Below are positions 7,446 through 13,110 of a DNA stretch of 14,523 nucleotides, one piece after another; the stretch's first letter is position 1; each line of letters begins with the position of its first letter. Below the pieces are notes generated by a model that made no database searches, was not told where the DNA came from, and was given only the letters and a program-made list of their open reading frames with translations. The position numbers and the translations under genes are program-made. This stretch comes from Accumulibacter sp. (lineage in GTDB: Bacteria; Pseudomonadota; Gammaproteobacteria; Burkholderiales; Rhodocyclaceae), in NCBI GenBank assembly GCA_031264825.1, contig JAISDL010000198.1, forward strand, positions 1 through 14,523. The letters run 5' to 3'.

Positions 7446-7745
7446 ATGATAAAAGCGCGCGCAGACGGGCGGCTTTGCCTTTCCGGCCCCTTCCTGATCG
7501 CCGACGCGCCCGATGTTTATCAGGCGGGGCTTGAATTTCTGCGTCCCGGCGCCGGGACGCTGACCTGCGATTTTTCGGGCGTCGAAGAAGCGGATTCCTC
7601 GGCGCTGGCGGTCCTCTTTTGCTGGCTGCGCGTCGCGAAGGAGCGTGGCGTGACGCTGCGCGTCGCCGCGCTTCCCGAAGGCCTGCGGTCGCTCGCGGCG
7701 GTCTACGGCGTCTCCGAGCTTCTTCCCGCCGACCAAGCCGACTAA
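7446..7745 (+). CDS. mlaB: MlaB, STAS-domain subunit of the Mla transporter
   Basis: MlaB is a small cytoplasmic STAS-domain protein that binds MlaF and is needed for assembly and activity of the transporter. This 99-residue product is essentially one STAS domain. The signature loop reads CDFSGVEEADSSALAVLF (41-58), with Ser-51/Ser-52 where STAS anti-sigma antagonists carry the phosphorylatable residue and E. coli MlaB has a functionally important Thr. The start is set by GGAGGGG at 7432-7438, seven bases upstream. That ribosome-binding site lies in a small dyad (CCTCCGGAGG, 7427-7436). Position after mlaC fits its role; sequence alone would only indicate a generic STAS protein. Confidence 0.88.
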   Translation: MIKARADGRLCLSGPFLIADAPDVYQAGLEFLRPGAGTLTCDFSGVEEADSSALAVLFCWLRVAKERGVTLRVAALPEGLRSLAAVYGVSELLPADQAD

Positions 7746-7788
7746 TCCGACTATTCCGCCGCGAATCCCCTCGAACGCTTTCTCAGTC

Positions 7789-8727
7789 ATGGGTACCGCC
7801 GTTTCATTCCAGAACGTCAGAAAGACTTTCGGCGCGCTGTGCGCGATCGACGACATTTCCCTGGAGATCGAGGAAGGCGAGTTTTTCGGCCTGCTCGGGC
7901 CGAACGGCGCGGGAAAAACGACGCTGATTTCCTGCCTCGCCGGCTTGGCGCGCGCCGACTCCGGGGATATCAGCGTCATGGGCTTCGACGTCGTCCGCGA
8001 TTACCGCGAAACGCGCCGCCGCTTGGGCGTCGTGCCGCAAGAACTCGTTTTCGACCCCTTTTTCACGGTACGCGAAACCCTGCGCATCCAATCGGGTTAT
8101 TTCGGCGTCCGCAAGAACGACGCGTGGATCAATGAACTCCTCGAAAACCTCGATTTGAGCCAGAAGGCCGACGTAAACCTCCGCAGTCTCTCCGGCGGGA
8201 TGAAGCGGCGCGTGCTGATCGCCCAGGCGCTCGTGCATAAGCCGCAAGTCATCGTCCTCGACGAACCGACCGCCGGCGTCGACGTCGAGTTGCGCCAGAT
8301 TCTGTGGCAATTCATCCGGCGCTTGAACCGCGAAGGCCACACGGTCATCCTGACGACGCACTACCTCGAAGAGGCCGAATCGCTCTGCGAGCGGATCGCG
8401 ATGCTCAACCACGGGCGCATCGTCGCGCTCGACACGACGCGCAATCTGCTCTCGGAAAACGCGAACCGCATGCTTTCGATGCGCTTGAAGAACGGCAATC
8501 TCCTGCCCGAAACCTTGCGGGGTCGCGCCGTTCTCGACAAGGGCGCCTGGGTCTTCCGGCTGAACACCCTGGAAGACATCGAACCCCTGCTCGCCGCGGT
8601 CCGCGAATCCGCGCAGGTTTTCGAAGAATTGCAACTCGTTCAAACGGATCTCGAAGACGTTTTCGTTCGCGTGATGCACGCGAACGAAGGGAGCGGCGAA
8701 GGCAATCCGAAGCGAGGCCTCGAATGA
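7789..8727 (+). CDS. YadG-like ATPase of an ABC-2 exporter
   Basis: This 312-residue ABC ATPase has Walker A GPNGAGKT (37-44), Q-loop Gln-84, signature LSGGM (134-138), Walker B VIVLDEPT (154-161) and H-loop His-191. A C-terminal domain of about 90 residues follows. The signature and Walker B region (SGGMKRRVLIAQALVHKP, DEPTAGVDVELRQ) and TTHYLEEAESLCERIAML resemble E. coli YadG, which pairs with the ABC-2 permease YadH. The substrate is unknown. No good ribosome-binding site precedes the ATG and no earlier in-frame start exists. It lies 43 nt after mlaB and overlaps its permease by 4 nt. Linkage to mla genes hints at envelope lipid or polysaccharide export, but that is inference. Confidence 0.92.
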   Translation: MGTAVSFQNVRKTFGALCAIDDISLEIEEGEFFGLLGPNGAGKTTLISCLAGLARADSGDISVMGFDVVRDYRETRRRLGVVPQELVFDPFFTVRETLRIQSGYFGVRKNDAWINELLENLDLSQKADVNLRSLSGGMKRRVLIAQALVHKPQVIVLDEPTAGVDVELRQILWQFIRRLNREGHTVILTTHYLEEAESLCERIAMLNHGRIVALDTTRNLLSENANRMLSMRLKNGNLLPETLRGRAVLDKGAWVFRLNTLEDIEPLLAAVRESAQVFEELQLVQTDLEDVFVRVMHANEGSGEGNPKRGLE

Positions 8728-9476
8728 GCGGCTTTCGCGCGCTCCTGCACAAGGAAATCCTGCGCTTCTGGAAAGTCGGTTTCCAGACGGTCGCCGCGCC
8801 CGTCCTGACCTCGCTGCTCTACCTTCTGATCTTTTCGAGCGTTCTCGATACGCAGACGCGGATCAACGGCGTCCGCTACATGTCGTTCATGATCCCCGGA
8901 CTCATCATGATGTCCGTATTGCAGAACGCCTTCGCCAACAGTTCTTCGAGCCTGATCCAGTCCAAGGTGACCGGCAGCGTGATTTTCGTGCTTCTGCCGC
9001 CGATCGGCTACGTCGAATTCTTCACGGCGTACATGACCGCCGCCGCGCTGCGCGGCGTGATGGTCGGCATCGGCGTGTTCATCGTGACCTGCGGATTCTC
9101 TCCGCTCGAATTCGCCGCGCCTGCGTGGATTCTCGTCTTCTTTGTCGTCGGCGGCGCCCTGATGGGCGCGTTCGGAATCGTCGCCGGAATCTGGGCCGAC
9201 AAGTTCGATCAACTCGCCGGATTCCAGAATTTCCTGGTCATGCCGCTGACGATGCTTTCTGGAGTGTTTTATTCGATCCATTCGCTTCCGCTCTTCTGGC
9301 AAAAGGTTTCGCATTTCAACCCGGTTTTCTATATGATTGACGGCTTTCGCTACGGCTTCTTCGGCGTATCCGACGCCGCGCCGGAACTTTCCCTGGCCGT
9401 CGGGCTGGCGAGTCTCTTTGTCGTTGCGAGCATTGCCCTGCTCATGCTCCGCAGCGGCTACAAACTGAGGGTTTGA
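8724..9476 (+). CDS. YadH-like ABC-2 permease
   Basis: This 250-residue integral membrane protein matches ABC-2-type permeases, with about six hydrophobic segments. These include VAAPVLTSLLYLLIFSSVL near the N-terminus, MSFMIPGLIMMSVLQNAFAN, IGVFIVTCGF, WILVFFVVGGALMGAFGIVAGI, and a hydrophobic C-terminus. The family-typical QNFLVMPLTMLSGVFYSI..LP..W......NP..Y.IDGFRYGFFG is clear at about 177-216. It starts with an ATGA overlap on the ATPase stop codon, and GAGG at 8714-8717 serves as ribosome-binding site. It forms the membrane half of an exporter with the preceding ATPase. The cargo cannot be read from the sequence. Confidence 0.92.
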   Translation: MSGFRALLHKEILRFWKVGFQTVAAPVLTSLLYLLIFSSVLDTQTRINGVRYMSFMIPGLIMMSVLQNAFANSSSSLIQSKVTGSVIFVLLPPIGYVEFFTAYMTAAALRGVMVGIGVFIVTCGFSPLEFAAPAWILVFFVVGGALMGAFGIVAGIWADKFDQLAGFQNFLVMPLTMLSGVFYSIHSLPLFWQKVSHFNPVFYMIDGFRYGFFGVSDAAPELSLAVGLASLFVVASIALLMLRSGYKLRV

Positions 9477-9481
9477 TTCAT

Positions 9482-9727
9482 ATGATCGAGTGTGAAGACA
9501 TCAAAAAAATGATTTTCGGCGCGTTCTCCTGCGAAGAAGTCGCCGTCGAAGGCGACGGCAGGCACTTTGAGGCCGTCGTCGTCAGTTCCGCGTTTGAGGG
9601 AAAAAGCCGCGTCGCGCGTCAGCAGATGCTCAACGCCGTCCTGAAACCCCATTTCGATTCGGGCGAACTCCACGCGCTCTCGATGAAAACCCTGACGCCG
9701 TCCGAACTGAAAGCGCTGCGTGGATAA
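9482..9727 (+). CDS. ibaG: IbaG, BolA-family protein
   Basis: This 81-residue protein belongs to the BolA family, whose members pair with monothiol glutaredoxins in [2Fe-2S] handling. The core reads VEGDGRHFEAVVV (22-34), FEGKSRVARQQM (38-49) and ELHALSMKTLTPSE (62-75), with the conserved His-64. This pattern and the position directly before murA match E. coli IbaG (YrbA), a gene linked to acid response and located between mlaB and murA. ATG 9482 is preferred, 10 bases after GAGGG (9467-9471); the in-frame TTG at 9473 is too close to that site. Its end overlaps murA by 8 nt. Confidence 0.92.
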   Translation: MIECEDIKKMIFGAFSCEEVAVEGDGRHFEAVVVSSAFEGKSRVARQQMLNAVLKPHFDSGELHALSMKTLTPSELKALRG

Positions 9728-10973
9728 ACTGCTGATTCACGGAGGGATTCCCCTGAACGGCGAAATCGCCGTCTCGGGCGCGAAAAACGCCGCGCTCCCG
9801 ATCCTCTGCGCCGGCCTTTTGAGCGCCGAGCCGCTCCGGCTGAAAAACGTCCCCGCGCTCAACGACATCTCGACGATGCGCCGCCTCTTGCAACAGATGG
9901 GCGTTTCCGTCTTCGACGACGGCGACGGAGAAATGACGCTCGACAGCGCAGGGCTGAACAATCCGCTCGCGCCTTACGACATGGTCAAAACGATGCGCGC
10001 GTCGATCCTCGTGCTCGGCCCGCTCGTCGCGCGTCTCGGCGAAGCGCGCGTTTCGCTGCCGGGAGGCTGCGCGATCGGCGCGCGGCCGATCGACCAGCAC
10101 ATCAAGGGATTGCGCGCGATGGGCGCGGAAATCAGCGTCGAGCAGGGTTACGTCCACGCCCGCGCGAAGCGCCTGCGCGGAACGCGCATCGTCACCGATA
10201 TCGTCACCGTGACGGGAACCGAAAACCTGATGATGGCCGCCGCGCTCGCGGAAGGCGAGACGATCATCGAGAACGCCGCCCGCGAACCCGAAGTCGTCGA
10301 CCTTGCCGATTGCCTGAACGCGATGGGCGCGCGCATCTCGGGCGCGGGGAGCGGCTGCGTCGTCGTCCGGGGCGTCGAACGCCTCCACGGCGCGGCGCAC
10401 ACGGTCATGCCCGACCGCATCGAAACGGGAACCTACCTCTGCGCCGCCGCGGCGACCGGGGGGAGCATCCGCCTGACGCGCGCGCGGCCCTCGAGCCTCG
10501 ACGCCGTGATCGCCAAACTCGTCGAAGCCGGCTGCGAAGTGACGCGCGAAGCCGACGCGATTGCCCTCGAAGCGCCTCACCGGCTCAAGGCCGTGAGCGT
10601 TCGCACCGAGCCTTACCCCGCGTTTCCGACCGACATGCAGGCGCAGTTCATGGCGATCAACTGCGTCGCCGAAGGCGCGGCGGCGGTCAGGGAAACGGTT
10701 TTCGAAAATCGCTTCATGCACGCCGTCGAACTCACGCGGCTCGGCGCCGACATCAAAATCGACTCGAATGTCGCCCTGGTGACCGGTGTGCCGCGCCTCG
10801 AAGGCGCGACCGTCATGGCGACCGATTTGCGCGCCTCGGCGAGCCTCGTGATCGCCGGCCTCGTCGCGCAAGGCGAAACGCGGATCGAGCGGATTTACCA
10901 CCTCGACCGCGGCTACGAGCGGATGGAAACGAAGCTCGCGCGCCTCGGCGCGAAAGTCCGGCGCGCGGCGTAG
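9720..10973 (+). CDS. murA: MurA, UDP-GlcNAc 1-carboxyvinyltransferase
   Basis: MurA carries out the first committed step of peptidoglycan synthesis, transferring enolpyruvate from PEP to UDP-GlcNAc in the cytoplasm. The 417-residue length matches the family (E. coli 419). Key residues are present: Lys-22 and Asn-23 in SGAKNAALPIL, the catalytic-loop Cys-117 in SLPGGCAIGARPIDQH, and the catalytic Asp-305 in AFPTDMQAQF. Because the loop residue is Cys, it is of the fosfomycin-sensitive type by family knowledge. It starts at GTG 9720 inside the end of ibaG, an 8-nt overlap suggesting coupled translation; there is no strong ribosome-binding site. It is the last gene of the mla operon, and the next gene is convergent. 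Confidence 0.96.
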   Translation: MDKLLIHGGIPLNGEIAVSGAKNAALPILCAGLLSAEPLRLKNVPALNDISTMRRLLQQMGVSVFDDGDGEMTLDSAGLNNPLAPYDMVKTMRASILVLGPLVARLGEARVSLPGGCAIGARPIDQHIKGLRAMGAEISVEQGYVHARAKRLRGTRIVTDIVTVTGTENLMMAAALAEGETIIENAAREPEVVDLADCLNAMGARISGAGSGCVVVRGVERLHGAAHTVMPDRIETGTYLCAAAATGGSIRLTRARPSSLDAVIAKLVEAGCEVTREADAIALEAPHRLKAVSVRTEPYPAFPTDMQAQFMAINCVAEGAAAVRETVFENRFMHAVELTRLGADIKIDSNVALVTGVPRLEGATVMATDLRASASLVIAGLVAQGETRIERIYHLDRGYERMETKLARLGAKVRRAA

Positions 10974-10995
10974 CGATTTTCGGACGCGAAAACGC

Positions 10996-11043
10996 GAGAA
11001 ACGCAGGGAAGGCCGCTTCAGAAGCGTCCGCCCTGCGTCTCTC
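10996..11043. terminator. Long hairpin between convergent murA and barrel gene
   Basis: Arms of 13 bp (10996-11008 and 11031-11043) match at 12 of 13 positions. The enclosed bases form an inner stem CGCTTC/GAAGCG, giving an almost continuous 48-nt hairpin. It lies between the stop codons of two genes that converge, where a bidirectional terminator is expected. No T-tract follows on the + strand. On the - strand there is a short TTTT a few bases past the hairpin. Confidence 0.5.
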
Positions 11044-11066
11044 AAGATTGTCGAGCTTGAACAGCC

Positions 11067-11735
11067 TCAAAAATTGAGAGTGACTCCTAGGCTCCAAAGG
11101 TCTGTTTTACTGCGACCGGTCTCCCGGTCTTCGAGCACGTAGCCCCTGCTTCCGAATCTACCGAAGTTTTCGTACTCCAGACGGAAGCGGATATTTTTGT
11201 CGAGAACGTATTCGGCGCCGACGCCGTAAAACAGCCCGGTTTTGTCCGCGGATTTCTTGTGGGGAAGGTCGAGGTAGGCGTTGAGCACGGCGTCATTGCT
11301 TTTGGCGCTGATCGAAGACTTGTTGTGCGTGATGCCGACTTTTCCGAACAGATTGAATCGTTCGTGGATCGGCAAAGTGCCCTTGGCGGAAATGAACCAC
11401 GCGCTTTGCTTCAGTCGCGCTTTACCCTTCAATCCCTGCAAGGGGCCTGACCCCGAATACCTGACTTCCGGCGACCCAAGCTCGGCGTGACCGCCTTCGA
11501 CAGCGATGTACTTGTTGAATTCGTAACCGGCGAAAAGTTTCCACGCGTTGTCGGTTTTATCACGCCTCTCCGAGATGAGGCCCGATAGCGCCGGGTCTTC
11601 AAACGAATAATCCGAACCGTCGAATTTCGTATTCGATTGGCCGAGACTGCCGCCGAAGTAGAAGTTCTGCGCCGACGCCGCGCCGTTTCCGAACGCGAGC
11701 AAAAGCGCGATGAGCGTAATACGTCCGTTGTTCAT
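11067..11735 (-). CDS. Small outer-membrane beta-barrel protein (OmpA-like/opacity type)
   Basis: This 222-residue protein has a Sec signal peptide with likely cleavage after ASA (residues 20-22). The mature part alternates polar and hydrophobic residues with typical barrel strands: NFYFGGSLGQSNTKF, AWKLFAGYEFNKYIAVEGGHAELG, AWFISAKGTLPIHERFNLFGKVGITH, TGLFYGVGAEYVLDKNIRFRLEYENFG. It ends DLWSLGVTLNF with the C-terminal Phe recognised by the BAM machinery. This suggests the eight-stranded OmpA-like/opacity family without a peptidoglycan-binding domain. ATG 11735 is preferred over an upstream in-frame ATG at 11786 because the signal peptide then begins at once and AAGAGAG lies just before it. 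It is divergent from an XRE regulator gene and sits between murA and hisG. Function beyond a barrel is unknown. Confidence 0.85.
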   Translation of the reverse strand: MNNGRITLIALLLAFGNGAASAQNFYFGGSLGQSNTKFDGSDYSFEDPALSGLISERRDKTDNAWKLFAGYEFNKYIAVEGGHAELGSPEVRYSGSGPLQGLKGKARLKQSAWFISAKGTLPIHERFNLFGKVGITHNKSSISAKSNDAVLNAYLDLPHKKSADKTGLFYGVGAEYVLDKNIRFRLEYENFGRFGSRGYVLEDRETGRSKTDLWSLGVTLNF

Positions 11736-11749
11736 GACTCTCTTTTTGT

Positions 11750-11776
11750 AAAAAATAGGCGTCGTTGAATACGCCT
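11750..11776 (-). terminator. Terminator-like hairpin in the barrel-gene leader
   Basis: Read on the - strand, AGGCGT (11776-11771) and ACGCCT (11762-11757) form a perfect 6-bp stem with an 8-nt loop. An A and six T residues (11755-11750) follow immediately, and the ATG lies about 15 nt further on. This has the layout of an intrinsic terminator or attenuator between the candidate promoter and the coding start. Confidence 0.45.
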
Positions 11777-11795
11777 CGTTATCCATCCGGCACAG

Positions 11796-11823
11796 ATTTT
11801 ACTAATTTGGTAAATAAAAGCAA
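11796..11823 (-). promoter_or_regulatory. Candidate promoter of the barrel gene
   Basis: On the - strand, TTGCTT (11823-11818) and TAAAAT (11801-11796) are spaced by 16 bp. The -10 matches the consensus at five of six positions and the -35 at three. Transcription would begin near 11789, leaving a leader of about 54 nt. The palindrome at 11798-11814 overlaps the -10 box and spacer. Confidence 0.45.
11798..11814. promoter_or_regulatory. Palindromic operator candidate over the barrel-gene promoter
   Basis: TTTACTAATTTGGTAAA is symmetric at seven of its eight base pairs around a central T at 11806. Its length and AT-rich core suit a dimeric helix-turn-helix protein. It overlaps the predicted -10 box and spacer of the barrel-gene promoter, so bound regulator would be expected to repress. 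The adjacent XRE gene is the obvious candidate binder. Confidence 0.5.
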
Positions 11824-11828
11824 GTTTC

Positions 11829-11855
11829 TTCCAATAGAGAATTACGTTATTGGAA
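11829..11855. promoter_or_regulatory. Second dyad at the start of the XRE regulator gene
   Basis: TTCCAATA (11829-11836) and TATTGGAA (11848-11855) are perfect 8-bp inverted arms separated by 11 bases, centred at 11842. The dyad sits 22 bases before the regulator ATG and upstream of the barrel-gene promoter. Autoregulation of the XRE gene is a reasonable inference. Confidence 0.45.
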
Positions 11856-11876
11856 ATATGGCTCCAAACTATACGC

Positions 11877-12296
11877 ATGAACGTAGGACTCATCATTCGG
11901 CAGTTGCGCGAGCGGCAAGAATGGACGCAAGACGAATTGGCGCACCGCTCGGGGACGACGTCGGCGAATATTTCCCGCATTGAAAACGGCAAGCACAATC
12001 CCGGCACGGAGCTTTTAGGGTCGATCGCCTACGTGCTCGGCGTTCGCGTATATGAGCTGGTGGCGATGGCCGAAGGATTTCAGCCGCCGACGCTCGCCGC
12101 CGACTTCGACGCCGACGAGGAAATCATCGTCCGCCAATTCCGCAAGATGGCGGACGAGGAAAAAGAATTGTTCAAGGCGATCGCGCTTTCCTTCGCAAAG
12201 ATCCGGCAGCCGACGTTCATCAGCAGACGCAAGCCCTTTCCCGAAGCCGGTGCGTACGGCATGCGGATGGCGGGCGAAATACCGCGCAAGGTTTGA
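11877..12296 (+). CDS. XRE-family helix-turn-helix transcriptional regulator
   Basis: This 139-residue protein has an N-terminal XRE/Cro-CI domain (about residues 4-64). The HTH is formed by TQDELAHRSG (17-26) and the recognition helix TTSANISRIENGKHNPG (27-43), and LLGSIAYVLGVRVYELVAMA completes the domain. A helical segment follows (EEIIVRQFRKMADEEKELFKAIALSFAK, about 81-108), probably for dimerisation, and the tail is basic. No sensor, peptidase or toxin domain is visible. ATG 11877 is chosen because homologous domains begin there. It lacks a ribosome-binding site, so it may be translated leaderless, or the in-frame TTG at 11850 may be the start. It is divergent from the barrel gene, and I infer that it controls the shared intergenic region. 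Confidence 0.87.
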   Translation: MNVGLIIRQLRERQEWTQDELAHRSGTTSANISRIENGKHNPGTELLGSIAYVLGVRVYELVAMAEGFQPPTLAADFDADEEIIVRQFRKMADEEKELFKAIALSFAKIRQPTFISRRKPFPEAGAYGMRMAGEIPRKV

Positions 12297-12434
12297 AGAT
12301 TCCCTGTCGGATTGATTTCAAAAAAACTTTTCCGGGTCGCTTGCGCTGCCTGAGTTCCCGGCGTATCCGGGGAGGCGAACGTCGAAGATGAGCGTTTCCG
12401 GGAAAAGTACGGCGAGGCATTTGCGGTAGTGCGG

Positions 12435-12440
12435 TAGAAT
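12435..12440 (+). promoter_or_regulatory. Candidate -10 box before hisG
   Basis: TAGAAT matches the -10 consensus at five of six positions and ends 13 nt before the hisG ATG. No convincing -35 lies 16-18 bp upstream. Transcription would start near 12447, so the ATG at 12454 would have almost no leader. Confidence 0.35.
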
Positions 12441-12453
12441 TCCAGTTTTATCA

Positions 12454-13110
12454 ATGGGAAGCGCCGTGGAAGGCATCACGATTGCCCTTTCGAAAGGCCG
12501 GATTTTCGAGGAGACGCTGCCGCTTCTGGCGTCGGCGGGAATCACGCCGCTCGAGAACCCCGAAACTTCGCGCCGGCTGATCATTCCGACGAACCGGGAA
12601 GACACGCGCGTCGTCGTCGTGCGCGCGACCGACGCGCCGACTTACGTTCAATACGGCGCGGCGGACATCGGCGTCGCGGGCAAGGACGTGCTCATCGAAC
12701 ACGGTGGCGACGGCCTCTATCAGCCGATCAACCTTGGGATCGCCCGATGCAGGATGATGGTCGCCGTTCCGGCGGGCTTCGACTACGAACGCGCCGTCCG
12801 CCAAGGCGCGCGCCTCCGCGTTGCGACAAAGTACCTCAAGATCGCGCGCGAGCATTTCGCCGCGAAAGGCGTCCACGTCGACCTGATCAAACTCTACGGC
12901 TCGATGGAACTCGCGCCGCTTGCCGGACTCGCCGACGCGATCGTCGACCTCGTCTCGACGGGGAACACGCTCAAAGCCAACGATCTCGTCGCCGTCGAGC
13001 ACATAGCAGACATTTCGGCGCGCCTGATCGTCAATCAGGCGGCGCTGAAGCTCAAGCGCGACCGGATCGTCCCGATCCTCGACGCGCTTTCGAAAAAGGA
13101 GGCGCCATGA
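12454..13110 (+). CDS. hisG: HisG, ATP phosphoribosyltransferase, short form
   Basis: HisG joins ATP and PRPP in the first step of histidine biosynthesis. The product is 218 residues and has no C-terminal regulatory ACT-like domain, so it is the short form that by family knowledge needs HisZ as partner; hisZ is not in this window. Conserved parts are ITIALSKGRIFEETLPLL at the N-terminus, TYVQYGAADIGVAGKDVL, and the PRPP-binding region DAIVDLVSTGNTLKANDL. The start is uncertain. ATG 12454 has no ribosome-binding site, while in-frame GTG 12466 would give MEGITIALSKG with GGGAAG just before it. The upstream XRE gene replaces the murA neighbour usual in betaproteobacteria. It overlaps hisD by 4 nt. 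Confidence 0.95.
   Translation: MGSAVEGITIALSKGRIFEETLPLLASAGITPLENPETSRRLIIPTNREDTRVVVVRATDAPTYVQYGAADIGVAGKDVLIEHGGDGLYQPINLGIARCRMMVAVPAGFDYERAVRQGARLRVATKYLKIAREHFAAKGVHVDLIKLYGSMELAPLAGLADAIVDLVSTGNTLKANDLVAVEHIADISARLIVNQAALKLKRDRIVPILDALSKKEAP

Noticed and set aside
8304..8723. In-frame extension of the ABC-2 permease far upstream
   Set aside because: This part overlaps the ATPase gene and reads as Arg/Ala-rich shadow sequence. The permease family start and ATGA overlap place the true start at 8724.
9630..11045. 471-codon antisense open frame opposite murA
   Set aside because: MurA is certain from catalytic residues and length, and the antisense product is Arg/Asp/His-rich without motifs.
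11067..12296. Toxin-antitoxin or phage module based on the XRE gene
   Set aside because: The partner is a secreted beta-barrel protein with a signal peptide and C-terminal Phe on the opposite strand; no toxin, integrase or phage gene is nearby.
12297..12453. Histidine leader-peptide attenuator before hisG
   Set aside because: No short open frame with a run of His codons exists in the gap; the dyads present do not form an attenuator series with such a peptide.
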